A model generated the notes under the pieces. That model did not search any database. It saw nothing but the letters and a program-made list of their open reading frames with translations, and was not told the origin of the DNA. Made by a program: the position numbers and the translations under genes. From positions 7,658 through 44,227 of the forward strand of contig LFRZ01000152.1 in the NCBI GenBank assembly GCA_001513025.1: a stretch of 36,570 nucleotides of DNA, written 5' to 3'. Of this stretch, positions 1 through 8,379 are shown one piece after another. Source of the DNA: Gammaproteobacteria bacterium DTU037. GTDB taxonomy: Bacteria > Pseudomonadota > Gammaproteobacteria > Pseudomonadales > Pseudomonadaceae. The number at the start of each line of letters is the position of its first letter. Positions within the stretch are counted from its first letter, which is position 1.

Positions 1-129
1 AATGCCCTGTGCATTGCCATAGGCTTGCACCCGTAAACCGGCTAAATCAAAGGTTTGCGACAGTGCTGTGCGTAAATGGACATCATCATCCAATAACACT
101 ACATCGGTTGCATGGCTGATTTGCATCAT
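1..129 (-). CDS. DctD-like response regulator, N-terminal fragment (cut by window edge)
   Basis: Only the first 43 codons are inside the window. They read as the start of a receiver domain: a hydrophobic beta strand running into three consecutive aspartates (VVLLDDDVHL, about residues 10-19), the usual acidic pocket of response regulators. The ATG at 129-127 overlaps the TGA of the upstream sensor kinase gene (ATGA), so the two are translationally coupled partners. Because the kinase resembles DctB, the regulator is most likely of the DctD type, a sigma-54 activator with receiver, AAA+ and Fis-type HTH domains, but those later domains lie outside the window. A second in-frame ATG follows at once (126-124), so the exact start is uncertain by one codon. 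The receiver call is firm; the DctD assignment is inferred from context. Confidence 0.75.
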   Translation of the reverse strand, partial: MMQISHATDVVLLDDDVHLRTALSQTFDLAGLRVQAYGNAQGI

Positions 130-1988
130 GTAAAGCGGTCCTCGCTCGAGCGTAAATTCACCGTTGACGGAATCTCACGCAAATATAAAGTCACTTCTGC
201 ACCGCCATCAGGGTGGTTGGCAAACACTAAGCGTCCTTTCAGCGCTTTAATCAGCGTCGCACAAATAGCTAAGCCCAGGCCTAAGCCGCGTGCGCTGGTT
301 TTCGTGGTATAAAAAGGCTCGCAGGCTTGCTCTAATGCCTCGGTACTAAAGCCCGAACCATTATCACGCAAACTGAATACTACCCAGCCTTCTTCGCGCC
401 GTGTATTAAGCCAAATACGCCGCGGCATGCCCTTTTCGCTCAGTGCATCCAAGGCATTACTGACTAAATTACTGAGCACTTGGCGTAAACGCGTTTCCCC
501 CGCCTCGACCCATAATGTTGCATCGGGAATATCGCGAATAATCTCCACCTGTAAACTGCGCTGGCGATTAGCGGTCAGGGCTAACGCATCATCAATCGCT
601 GGCTGCAGCGCCACATGCTCTGAAGCCAAGCGATCACGCCGGGCAAACGCACGCAAATGACTAATAATCGATGCCATCCGCTCGGTTAATTGGGCAACCA
701 AGTCGAGATTATTCTGCACCTCGACAAAACGCTGTTTTGCCAGCAAGATTTTTGCGTTATCGGTATAGCTGCGAATCGCCGCTAAAGGTTGATTAAGCTC
801 ATGGCTGATGCTGGCCGACATAATCCCCAGCGCTGATAACTTTCCAGCTTGCACCAACTCATCTTGCGCGCGTACCAACTCTTGCTGAGCAGATTCACGC
901 TCCAAGACTTCTTGTTTAAGGCGACTATTGAGGGTTTGTAAATCTTGGGTGCGGGTACGTACATTCTCTTCCAAGACGTGCCGAGCATGCGCGTCCATAG
1001 CAATCCGCTCAAGGTAATGGCGGCGGCGCTGCATCAGCAAACCTAAGATTAATAACACTGCCAGCAAGGACGCCGCGGCTACCGCCATCGCCGTACTCAC
1101 CGGTTGATTAATTAAGCGCCGTGGAGCTAACACACTGACGTGCCAGCCGATCTCATCTAAACGCTTATCTAAGATCAGCCAATCCTGTAGTTTAAGATCA
1201 ATACGTGGCGGAGAGATCGAGGTATAGGGCTGGTGTTCAGCAACGCTACGTTGTTCTTGCGCGGTCAGTTCGCGGGTGGCGGTAAAACGCCAATCCGCGT
1301 GCGAGGTCAGAATCACTACGCCATTTTTATCCGTGACCAGTAATTGTTCTGGCGTTTGCCCCCACAGTGTTTCGGTAAAATCTAAATCCACCTTAACCAC
1401 AATCACGCCAATCACCGCACCCTCGGCATACACAGCGCTGCCGAAGTAATAACCGCGCTTAAAGGAAATATTACCTAAACCAAAAAACTCTCCGCGGCCA
1501 TTTTGCACCGCGCCCTGAAAGTACGGACGAAAAGCAAAGCTGTTACCGACAAAGCTACGCTTAGTATTCCAGTTCGAAGCGGCCAGCGTTAAGCCTTGAC
1601 TGTCCATCAGATAAATTACATCGGCACCGGTTTGCTGCTGGATATGCTGCAGTAATTGATTGGTGGTGTGTAATGTCGATTGATCTGTGGGCGCCAGCAG
1701 CGCCTGCTGTACATCAGGTAAACGCCCTAAAATCTGCGGCAAGACTTCATAACGCTGTAATGTTCCTAATAGGTTGGCCACAAACAAATCGAGGGTTTGC
1801 CCATTTCTGCGGTTTAAATCGTTTAAATAGTAACTGTCGACAAAACGCTGAATCGGCCAGAGCAAGATTATAAAAAAAACTGCCAGCCACAATAAATTGC
1901 GCCAGCGTGGTTTGCCAAAGGCCATGCGTGACCGCTGCGCACCTGCGCCCAATCTTGCTTGCTTAATACCGCTTTTTAGCGAGCCCAT
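126..1988 (-). CDS. DctB-like membrane sensor histidine kinase
   Basis: The 620-residue protein is a two-pass inner-membrane sensor kinase. Membrane segment 1 is at about 31-48, and a periplasmic double-Cache-like sensor domain spans about 50-298. Membrane segment 2 is at about 299-320, followed by a coiled-coil linker at about 325-385. The dimerisation/phospho-acceptor region carries the H-box SHELNQPL with His about 396. The ATPase domain has N-box NLVSNALDAL, G1 DNGSGF and G2 GLGLGL. This architecture and length match DctB, which senses C4-dicarboxylates, although no dicarboxylate transporter gene is in the window, so the ligand is inferred. The ATG at 1988 was chosen; a TTG two codons earlier abuts the lysR stop. 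It lies 6 bases after lysR and overlaps the response regulator gene, giving an apparent lysR-kinase-regulator operon. Confidence 0.88.
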   Translation of the reverse strand: MGSLKSGIKQARLGAGAQRSRMAFGKPRWRNLLWLAVFFIILLWPIQRFVDSYYLNDLNRRNGQTLDLFVANLLGTLQRYEVLPQILGRLPDVQQALLAPTDQSTLHTTNQLLQHIQQQTGADVIYLMDSQGLTLAASNWNTKRSFVGNSFAFRPYFQGAVQNGRGEFFGLGNISFKRGYYFGSAVYAEGAVIGVIVVKVDLDFTETLWGQTPEQLLVTDKNGVVILTSHADWRFTATRELTAQEQRSVAEHQPYTSISPPRIDLKLQDWLILDKRLDEIGWHVSVLAPRRLINQPVSTAMAVAAASLLAVLLILGLLMQRRRHYLERIAMDAHARHVLEENVRTRTQDLQTLNSRLKQEVLERESAQQELVRAQDELVQAGKLSALGIMSASISHELNQPLAAIRSYTDNAKILLAKQRFVEVQNNLDLVAQLTERMASIISHLRAFARRDRLASEHVALQPAIDDALALTANRQRSLQVEIIRDIPDATLWVEAGETRLRQVLSNLVSNALDALSEKGMPRRIWLNTRREEGWVVFSLRDNGSGFSTEALEQACEPFYTTKTSARGLGLGLAICATLIKALKGRLVFANHPDGGAEVTLYLREIPSTVNLRSSEDRFT

Positions 1989-1994
1989 AGGCAA

Positions 1995-2876
1995 TTATTT
2001 AACCAGTAATTTAATCAAGGTTTTCACATATTCAGGCAATGCCTGAGAATCACGTACAACAATACTACGCTCACGTAAGGCCCAAGGCTCATCCAACTGA
2101 ATAGTCTTAAGGCTCATGGTTTTCTGGTGCCTCAAGGCTGAAGATGCCGGCATAATACCTATCCCTACACCGGCTTCAATCATTCGGCACATCGACTCAT
2201 AACCAAAGACCTGGATTCGCACATTAATGTCGCGTTGCAAGCTGTCGACTTGATTCTTTAAAAAGCGTAACAAGCTGGAACCTTCTTGCAAGCAAATATG
2301 CGGGTAATCTAAGGTTTCATCGAAATGAATCGACTGCAAGTGCGCTAAAGGATGCTCACTATTAGTGGTGAGCACTAAGCGGTCAGTGCTGAAGTGGATC
2401 ACCTCAAGACCCTGCGCCTTAATTGGGCCCGCAGTAATGCCAATATCACTGGCCCCTTCAGCGACACCACGTAACACTTCAAGATTAACCCGTTCTTGTA
2501 AATCAATCGTCAGCTGTGGATGTTGCACCATCAAAACCGCAAGGGTTTCCGGTAAAAAGTCCGTAACGGCGGTGGTATTGGCAAAAATACGAATATGCCC
2601 CACTTGCTGATCACTGAACTCTGACAACTCATTTTGCAAGTACTGCACTTGGCGCAAAATAATCCGCGCATGCTTGAGTAAGGTGGCTCCAGCCGAGGTC
2701 AGCTCAACACCTTGCGAGTCACGGTATAGCAAGCGAATCCCCACCTGCTCTTCCAGCTTTTTAATTCGATTACTGGCCGCCGCAGTAGAAATAAAGGACT
2801 TACGTGCCCCTTGGGTGATACTCGGGGCTTCCGAAATATTGATAAATAACCGCAAATCAGCAAGATCAAAATGCAT
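1995..2876 (-). CDS. LysR family transcriptional regulator
   Basis: The protein has 293 residues, the usual LysR length. The N-terminal winged helix-turn-helix (about residues 1-62) shows the family pattern: LADLRLFINISEAPSITQGA, then a serine/alanine-rich recognition helix and the RLLYRD turn. The remainder (about 90-290) reads as the two-lobed periplasmic-binding-type effector domain. The effector is not recognisable. The gene sits immediately upstream of the DctB-like kinase gene on the same strand and diverges from the TauE/SafE permease gene at 3085. A perfect 17-bp dyad in the shared upstream gap is a candidate LysR binding site. It could control the permease, the two-component genes, itself, or all of these. 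Family assignment is very secure; the target is inference. Confidence 0.9.
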   Translation of the reverse strand: MHFDLADLRLFINISEAPSITQGARKSFISTAAASNRIKKLEEQVGIRLLYRDSQGVELTSAGATLLKHARIILRQVQYLQNELSEFSDQQVGHIRIFANTTAVTDFLPETLAVLMVQHPQLTIDLQERVNLEVLRGVAEGASDIGITAGPIKAQGLEVIHFSTDRLVLTTNSEHPLAHLQSIHFDETLDYPHICLQEGSSLLRFLKNQVDSLQRDINVRIQVFGYESMCRMIEAGVGIGIMPASSALRHQKTMSLKTIQLDEPWALRERSIVVRDSQALPEYVKTLIKLLVK

Positions 2877-2893
2877 GGTGACGCGCCTCTAGC

Positions 2894-2910
2894 GTTAACC
2901 ACAGGTTAAC
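2894..2910. promoter_or_regulatory. Perfect inverted repeat, candidate LysR operator
   Basis: GTTAACC (2894-2900) and GGTTAAC (2904-2910) are perfect inverted arms around the 3-base spacer ACA. The dyad starts 18 bases upstream of the lysR ATG (2876), in the gap shared with the divergent permease gene. LysR-type proteins bind interrupted dyads near their own promoters, and this contains the T-N11-A spacing. Binding itself is inferred. Confidence 0.5.
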
Positions 2911-3084
2911 ACCCCGTTAGAATAAAGCAGATATACAAAACGCCAAGCAGTTTGTCATGATGCAGCACGCAAAACAAATATCGCTGACCTTGCCGCGTAC
3001 GCTCAGCACTGCGCTATATACAATCATACCCACTCGGCTTTCTCTGCCCATCTAATCCGCCATCTTTAAAAGGCTTTGTATAAC

Positions 3085-3831
3085 GTGATTGAATTTATTA
3101 TCAATATTGTGATTGGTGGTCTGCTCGGCGTATTTGGCGGTTTGCTGGGTATTGGCGGTGGGCTTTTTGCGATTCCAACGCTCAGTATACTGTACGGCAT
3201 GGACCAGCAGCTGGCTCAAGGTACCGCGCTGGCGATGGTTGTACCCAATATTGTGCTGGGTATCTACAAGTACAATCAACGCAATAAAATTGACTGGAAA
3301 ACCGCGGCCATCTTGGGCTGTTGCGCCTTTACCTTATCTTGGTTCGGTGCGCTGATTGCAATTGACTTAGACCACCGTTCAATGCGTGAAATCTTTATTA
3401 GTTTTCTAATCTTTATTGCCATCTGGAATGCATTACAAATGCTCGGCAAGCGCAGTACTAACGGCTTACGCCCATTGGCTTGGCCTTACTTTGCCGGATT
3501 AGGCAGTGTGTCTGGTTTTCTCGGTGGTTTATTTGGCGTCGGCAGCGCAGTGATTGCCACTCCAGTGCTGACCATGTTTTTTGGTGCCACACAAGTGGTC
3601 GCGCAAGGCTTATCCTTAGCGATTGCGGTGCCCACCACAGCCGCAACCTTAGTCACCTATAGCATGCACAACCAAGTCGATTGGAGCACAGGGATCGCCA
3701 TGGCGATTGGTGGTGTTTTGACCGTCAGTTATGGCGTGCGCGCAGCGCACAGTTTGCCGCAGCACATTTTAAAAACAATTTTCAGTCTCTTTGTTCTGAT
3801 CAGCGCAGCCTTGCTCTACCGGCAGTTATAA
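3085..3831 (+). CDS. TauE/SafE (TSUP) family inner-membrane permease
   Basis: This is a very hydrophobic protein of about 248 residues with two related halves. Each half begins with a glycine-rich membrane motif: GGLLGVFGGLLGIGGGLFAI near the N terminus and GLGSVSGFLGGLFGVGSAVI in the middle. That duplication is diagnostic of the TauE/SafE/TSUP family (Pfam TauE), whose members move sulfite, sulfoacetate or other organic anions across the inner membrane. The substrate is not predictable here. The start is uncertain: a GTG at 3085 lies 11 bases after AAAAGG (3068-3073), whereas the upstream TTG at 3076 is only 2 bases from it, so the GTG is preferred. It diverges from the LysR gene, which may regulate it. 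Confidence 0.87.
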   Translation: MIEFIINIVIGGLLGVFGGLLGIGGGLFAIPTLSILYGMDQQLAQGTALAMVVPNIVLGIYKYNQRNKIDWKTAAILGCCAFTLSWFGALIAIDLDHRSMREIFISFLIFIAIWNALQMLGKRSTNGLRPLAWPYFAGLGSVSGFLGGLFGVGSAVIATPVLTMFFGATQVVAQGLSLAIAVPTTAATLVTYSMHNQVDWSTGIAMAIGGVLTVSYGVRAAHSLPQHILKTIFSLFVLISAALLYRQL

Positions 3832-3844
3832 AGCGACTTAAAAT

Positions 3845-3879
3845 CTGCGGTAGATCAGCCGCACACTGATCCACCACAG
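3845..3879 (-). terminator. Probable rho-independent terminator for the 3899-4387 gene
   Basis: The arms 3845-3857 and 3867-3879 pair over 13 positions with a 9-base loop. Two positions are C-A mismatches in a plus-strand transcript but become G-U wobbles in a minus-strand transcript, so the hairpin is complete only on the minus strand. There it is followed by ATTTTAAG. It lies between two convergent genes, 20 bases past the minus-strand stop codon. Confidence 0.5.
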
Positions 3880-3898
3880 CGCTCCTTACCCGCACCTA

Positions 3899-4387
3899 TT
3901 AGTGCTCTGGTTGTACAAACTCAGCGTCACTGAAATACGTTGCATAATTATTTAATGCACCGAGCAACTGTACCGCGCCTTGACGCTTATCTTTTAAATC
4001 ACTGTGCTTTTGCATATGCTCAGCGCTGTCGATTAAGCGTGCAATCACAATATGCAGTTGTGCATCGGCTTGCGGCTCGAGCTGGCAGTTCTCCACCATA
4101 TACGCCACTTGCGTGTGCACCTGTTCGGTTAATGCCGCATAACCTGCCGCATCCAACTGGTTGTTATGGATATCAGTCAAGGCCATATTGACTGACTGGC
4201 CAATTTTACCCATAGCTTGGCGTAAAGGCGCATCGGTTTGCCATTTCTGCCCAGCATTGAGTTGCAACTCAACCCCGTGCATATCATCGTGCTGATGCTC
4301 CGCGGCCAGACTCGGTAGCGTAGTGAGACTCAAAACTAAAGCCAAACCTAAGCCCGTCACAGCCTGTACTAATGAATACTTTTTCAT
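3899..4387 (-). CDS. Secreted helical protein of unknown function
   Basis: The protein has 162 residues and a clear Sec signal peptide: a positively charged start (MKKYS), a hydrophobic core (GLGLALVLSLTTL) and probable cleavage after SLAA at about residue 29. The mature part is histidine-rich at its beginning (EHQHDDMHG) and otherwise looks alpha-helical, with one cysteine (NCQLEP). His- and Met-rich starts like this occur in periplasmic metal-handling proteins, but I do not recognise the family and no function is claimed. The start is supported by GAGGA seven bases upstream. It is a single gene, convergent with the permease gene and divergent from the TetR gene at 4624, with which it shares a 236-base AT-rich upstream region. 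Confidence 0.75.
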   Translation of the reverse strand: MKKYSLVQAVTGLGLALVLSLTTLPSLAAEHQHDDMHGVELQLNAGQKWQTDAPLRQAMGKIGQSVNMALTDIHNNQLDAAGYAALTEQVHTQVAYMVENCQLEPQADAQLHIVIARLIDSAEHMQKHSDLKDKRQGAVQLLGALNNYATYFSDAEFVQPEH

Positions 4388-4583
4388 GTAATGATCCTCG
4401 TAATCTATAAATCAATCAGAATTCACCTACACAAGAGGTGCAAACCCTTTGTAATACAGCTGCAAATCAACATAAACGTAGCAGTTTAATAACTACTTAA
4501 ACGTATAAAAGTAATTAAAGTTATTTTTAATCAACTTTTAACAAAACATTTCTCCTCGCTATTGATCAATCTATAAGCCTCTG

Positions 4584-4611
4584 AAAAGATAGTAAGCAAT
4601 TACTATCTTTT
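4584..4611. promoter_or_regulatory. Perfect 12-bp inverted repeat, candidate TetR operator
   Basis: Arms AAAAGATAGTAA (4584-4595) and its exact reverse complement (4600-4611) flank the 4-base spacer GCAA. The repeat ends 12 bases before the ATG of the TetR gene. It is AT-rich and lacks a T-run, so an operator fits better than a terminator. TetR regulators commonly bind such dyads over their own promoters; the protein-site pairing is inferred. Confidence 0.65.
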
Positions 4612-4623
4612 TTGGATAAATGT

Positions 4624-5229
4624 ATGCCTCCGCCAAGCAAGTATTTACCCGCCGATGAACGTCGCGCCGTCACTGTCACGGCGGTGATTGAGCTGGCGGC
4701 GCAACAAAACCCCAGCGAAATCACTACCGCTGCCATTGCCCAACATATGAGCGTGACCCAAGGCTCACTGTTTCGACACTTTGCCAATAAAGAAGCCATT
4801 TTAGAGTCAGTGATGCACTGGGTGGCCAAACGCTTACTGGCGCGTATTGATAAGGCCATGCAAGGTCAAGACACAGCAATAGCTGCGTTACGTGCGGCAT
4901 TTATGAGTCATATCCAATTTATCAGCGACCATCCAGGGGTGCCGCGCCTGCTGTTTAGTGAGTTACAGCGCAAAGAAAATACCGCAGCGAAAAAGCTCGT
5001 TAATATATTGCTCAGCCAATACCAACAGCGCCTGCAACACACCCTTGAGCAAGGCAAGCAAGACCAAGAGCTGGATGCGCAACTCGACGTTGCCGCAGCA
5101 GCCACGCTATTTATTGGCAGCATTCAGGGTTTAGTGGTGCAAAGTATTGTGCTCGGCAATAGCGACATGCTGCTGTCAGCTGCTCAAGATATTTTCGTGC
5201 TGTATCAGCGCGCAATTGAGGCCCGTTAG
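4624..5229 (+). CDS. TetR family transcriptional regulator
   Basis: This protein of about 201 residues has a typical TetR N-terminal helix-turn-helix: AVIELAAQQNPSEITTAAIA, then MSVTQGSLFRHFANKEAILE, covering the conserved recognition helix and the FxxKxxL element. The C-terminal ligand and dimerisation domain is divergent, as usual. The ATG at 4624 was chosen because GGA lies 7 bases upstream; an in-frame TTG at 4612 abuts the inverted repeat and has no ribosome site. The stop at 5227-5229 abuts the membrane-fusion protein gene, whose ATG follows at 5232. It therefore probably leads a four-gene export operon and represses it until an unknown compound binds. Confidence 0.88.
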   Translation: MPPPSKYLPADERRAVTVTAVIELAAQQNPSEITTAAIAQHMSVTQGSLFRHFANKEAILESVMHWVAKRLLARIDKAMQGQDTAIAALRAAFMSHIQFISDHPGVPRLLFSELQRKENTAAKKLVNILLSQYQQRLQHTLEQGKQDQELDAQLDVAAAATLFIGSIQGLVVQSIVLGNSDMLLSAAQDIFVLYQRAIEAR

Positions 5230-5231
5230 TG

Positions 5232-6380
5232 ATGTCTGAACTCTTTAAACAAAAAAAATTACTCGCCGTCTTTGCCACTATTGCGCTGCTGGCAGCCGCT
5301 TTCATCTGGGTGCTGCTCAGTTCTGGGCCGCTGGCAAAAATTAAAATAGTCATGACGCAAGTACAAGAGCAACGTCTTCAGCCAGCCCTATTTGGTATCG
5401 GCACAGTGGAGGCGCGTTACACCTACCGAATTGCCAGCAATACTGTTGGGCGGGCCGCTACTTTAAATGTGGATGTCGGCGATCGCGTTGCCGCAGGCGA
5501 TATTCTCGGCATTATTGATGTGGTTGATTTAGATGATAAAATCAACGCACAAGCGGCCTTAGTCGAGCGCAATAAAGCCCAACTCAGTGAAGCGCAAACG
5601 CGTTTAGATTACACCGGCAAACAGGCTCAACGTTACCGCAAACTCCTGCCTTCGCGCTCCGTCAGTGAAGAATTAGACGCCAGCAAACAACATGAGTGGG
5701 CTTTGGCTCGCAGCCAAGCCAGCAGCGCCAGCAGTGAGTTAGCCCGCGCCCAAGCCGAGCTGCTCGCCCTGCAAGCAGTGCGTGCTGATCGCTATTTGCG
5801 CGCACCCGTTGCAGGTTTAATTATCGCTCGGCATATTGATCCAGGTGCCACGGTTCTGGCTGGACAAACCGTCTTTGAGTTGATTGATCCGCTACAACTA
5901 TGGGTCGATGTGCGCTTTGATCAAGCCGGCTCCATGCTGCTCGCCCAACAGCAACCGGCGCAGATTATTTTACGCTCACAAGAATTACAGCCACATAGTG
6001 GTCATGTCGCGCGCCTCGAATGGCTGGCCGATGCCGTCACTGAAGAGCGCCGCGCCAAAGTGATGTTTAGCCAACAACCGCAACCCACACCAAGCATTGG
6101 TGAACTGGCCGAAGTCACAGTGCAACTGCCACAGTTGGCCAGCAGCCCAGTGCTTAGCAACGCCGCCATTCTCCGCCAGGACGGACAGTTAGGCGTATGG
6201 TTAATCGACGATCAGCAGCCCGTTTTTCAGCCCGTCAGCCTCGGCCGCAGTGACTTGGACGGCAATGTGCAAATACTCTCTGGGCTTAGCGCAGGCCAGC
6301 AAGTGGTGCTCTATAGCAGCAAAGCACTAACTGCAAACAGTCGCATCAAGTACGTTGAACAGCTGGTTGATACACCATGA
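5232..6380 (+). CDS. HlyD/RND-type periplasmic membrane-fusion protein
   Basis: The protein has about 382 residues with one N-terminal membrane anchor (LLAVFATIALLAAAFIWVLL). A split biotinyl-lipoyl domain follows: VGDRVAAGDILGIIDVVDLDDK before, and a matching LRAPVAGLIIARHIDPGATV stretch after, an alanine/glutamine-rich coiled-coil hairpin. A beta-barrel and membrane-proximal domain lie towards the C terminus. Such adaptors link an inner-membrane transporter to an outer-membrane channel. The 3' end overlaps the permease gene by 4 bases (ATGA). Adaptor, FtsX-like permease and ATPase in this order resemble the DevBCA and MacAB families. No outer-membrane TolC gene is in the window. A GTG three bases upstream (5229) is an alternative start. 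Confidence 0.88.
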   Translation: MSELFKQKKLLAVFATIALLAAAFIWVLLSSGPLAKIKIVMTQVQEQRLQPALFGIGTVEARYTYRIASNTVGRAATLNVDVGDRVAAGDILGIIDVVDLDDKINAQAALVERNKAQLSEAQTRLDYTGKQAQRYRKLLPSRSVSEELDASKQHEWALARSQASSASSELARAQAELLALQAVRADRYLRAPVAGLIIARHIDPGATVLAGQTVFELIDPLQLWVDVRFDQAGSMLLAQQQPAQIILRSQELQPHSGHVARLEWLADAVTEERRAKVMFSQQPQPTPSIGELAEVTVQLPQLASSPVLSNAAILRQDGQLGVWLIDDQQPVFQPVSLGRSDLDGNVQILSGLSAGQQVVLYSSKALTANSRIKYVEQLVDTP

Positions 6381-7579
6381 TCAGTTTAGCCGGTCGCGAT
6401 ATCCTGCATGCCTGGGGTAAGTTTGTCTTTACTGGGATAGGTTTAGGCTTACTGATTGGCGTCACCCTCACTATGGCCGGTGTTTATCGCGGTATGGTTG
6501 ATGATGCGCAAGTGTTGTTGGATAACAGCGCAGCAGATTTATGGGTAGTGCAAAAAGACACCCTTGGCCCCTATGCCGAACCGTCTAACTTACCCGATGA
6601 TACGTGGCGCGCGGTGGCCAATATGCCCGGCGTGGCCATCGCCTCTAACGTGACCTATTTAACCATGCAAGTGGCGCATACTGGCGGTGATACCCGTGCT
6701 TTTGTAACAGGTATCGCCAATACCGGACTGGGCTCTCCAGGTTGGCCGCTGCGGTTATTAGCCGGCCGCCAAGTTAGCAAAAACCACTATGAGGCGGTGG
6801 CTGATATTGCCAGCGGTTTTAAGCTGGGCGAGCGTATTCAAATTCGCCGTAACAGCTATCTGATTGTCGGCCTAACCCAGCGTATGGTCTCATCCAGCGG
6901 CGATCCAATGATTTTTATTCCGTTACTGGATGCCCAGCAGGCACAGTTTCTAAAAAGCAATGATGCCATCGCGCAAAATCGGCGCCGCATCAGTCAGAAT
7001 CCTATTTTCAATAACCCGCAAACACCCCATGTGTTGGCTGCGGTACAGTCTCTACAAGAAAGTAACACCCAAGTTAACGCGGTATTGGTCCAGCTCAAAG
7101 CACAGGCCGAACCTAAGCTCGTTGCCGAGGACATTCGCCGCTGGTTGCGTCTGCAAGTCTACGATCGTGAACAAATGGAAGGGATTTTAGTCGGCAAATT
7201 GATAGCCACTTCCGCACGACAAATCCTCATGTTTTTAGTCATCTTAGCCGTAGTCAGCGCGGCAATTGTAGCCTTTATTATTTACACTTTAACCATGGGT
7301 AAAATCCGTGAGATCGCGGTATTAAAATTGATTGGCACACACAATAAAACCATTGTAGCGATGATTATTCAGCAAGCGCTGGCCTTAGGCATTATCGGTT
7401 TTATCGTCGGTAAAATTGCTGCCACAGTCTGGGCGCCGTTCTTTCCTAAATATGTCTTGTTGATCACCCAAGACACCATCACCGGCTTAATCGCAGTTCT
7501 ATCTATGTGCGTACTGGCCAGTTTTGTAGCAATTTACGCCGCTCTACGGGTCAACCCTGCCGATGCGGTGGGAGGTTAA
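6377..7579 (+). CDS. ABC transporter permease, FtsX/DevC-like
   Basis: The 400-residue protein has the MacB/FtsX/DevC topology. One membrane helix lies near the N terminus (about 17-35, FTGIGLGLLIGVTLTMAGVY), followed by a large periplasmic domain (about 40-270). Three helices at the C terminus (about 275-395) include the conserved KIREIAVLKLIGTHN stretch that couples to the ATPase. Such permeases act as mechanotransmission or export units with a membrane-fusion protein. It overlaps the membrane-fusion gene by 4 bases, and its stop is 5 bases before the ATPase start, so the three are clearly one unit. The substrate is unknown; DevC homologues move glycolipids or peptides in other bacteria, which cannot be transferred here. 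Confidence 0.88.
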   Translation: MISLAGRDILHAWGKFVFTGIGLGLLIGVTLTMAGVYRGMVDDAQVLLDNSAADLWVVQKDTLGPYAEPSNLPDDTWRAVANMPGVAIASNVTYLTMQVAHTGGDTRAFVTGIANTGLGSPGWPLRLLAGRQVSKNHYEAVADIASGFKLGERIQIRRNSYLIVGLTQRMVSSSGDPMIFIPLLDAQQAQFLKSNDAIAQNRRRISQNPIFNNPQTPHVLAAVQSLQESNTQVNAVLVQLKAQAEPKLVAEDIRRWLRLQVYDREQMEGILVGKLIATSARQILMFLVILAVVSAAIVAFIIYTLTMGKIREIAVLKLIGTHNKTIVAMIIQQALALGIIGFIVGKIAATVWAPFFPKYVLLITQDTITGLIAVLSMCVLASFVAIYAALRVNPADAVGG

Positions 7580-7583
7580 TACG

Positions 7584-8291
7584 ATGCAATCCTATGGCAT
7601 TAAGATTTCTGCGTTAAGTAAGTCATTTGGCCGCGGTGATACTGCAGTGCATGCGCTTAAACAAGTCAATATGCAGGTTGCCCCCGGCGAAGTGGTGGGT
7701 CTGATTGGCCCCTCAGGCTCAGGCAAAAGCACTCTGCTGAAATGCTTAGGCGCGATTATCGAGCCCAGTGCCGGACAGATGTATTTGGGTGAACAGCTGA
7801 TTTATGACAATGCTTGGAAAATCGCTGATTTACGTGCCCTGCGTCGCGACAAAATAGGCTTTGTTTTCCAAGCGCCCTATTTGATTCCTTTTTTAACCAC
7901 TTTAGACAATGTCGCGCTCTTGCCGATGCTGGCCGGCGTCAGCAATAAAGAGGCGCGGCAACGTGCCTTAGATTTATTGACTGTCTTGCAAGTCGAGCAC
8001 CGTGCGCATGCCTTACCTTCACGCCTGTCCGGTGGTGAGCAGCAGCGTATCGCCATTGCTCGTGGTTTAATTAACCGTCCGCCGGTGATCTTGGCCGATG
8101 AGCCCACTGCTGCCTTGGATAGCGTGCGCGCATTGACGGTGATTCGTATGCTTAATGAGATTGCCCGTAATTACAATACTGCGGTGATTGTGGTCACTCA
8201 CGACGATAAAATTATTCCAACCTTTAAGCGTTTGTACCATATCCGTGATGGCATCACCTATGAGGAGCAAGGGCAAGGTCGCGAATCATAA
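7584..8291 (+). CDS. ABC transporter ATP-binding protein, LolD/DevA-like
   Basis: The protein has about 235 residues with all ABC ATPase elements. Walker A is GPSGSGKST (42-50), the Q-loop glutamine is at about 96, the signature is LSGGEQQRIAIAR (148-160), Walker B is VILADEPTAALD (168-179) and the switch histidine is in VVTHDDK (about 200). Spacing and sequence fit the MacB/LolD/DevA group that partners with FtsX-like permeases. The ATG at 7584 is chosen because GGGAGG (7570-7575) is 8 bases upstream; a longer reading from 7563 would overlap the permease and lacks a ribosome site. It energises the transporter formed by the two preceding genes. No terminator is evident after it. Confidence 0.93.
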   Translation: MQSYGIKISALSKSFGRGDTAVHALKQVNMQVAPGEVVGLIGPSGSGKSTLLKCLGAIIEPSAGQMYLGEQLIYDNAWKIADLRALRRDKIGFVFQAPYLIPFLTTLDNVALLPMLAGVSNKEARQRALDLLTVLQVEHRAHALPSRLSGGEQQRIAIARGLINRPPVILADEPTAALDSVRALTVIRMLNEIARNYNTAVIVVTHDDKIIPTFKRLYHIRDGITYEEQGQGRES

Positions 8292-8379
8292 CAGCCATGA
8301 TTGCCCCATAGCGCTTGAAGCTCACTGGCGCAACGGCACCGCACTCCGGCTGAGCCTACTTATCGATGCGGTTTGTGCG

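Noticed and set aside
3052-3279. A 75-codon minus-strand frame opposite the start of the permease gene
   Set aside because: It is antisense to the duplicated TauE/SafE motif and has no recognisable features.
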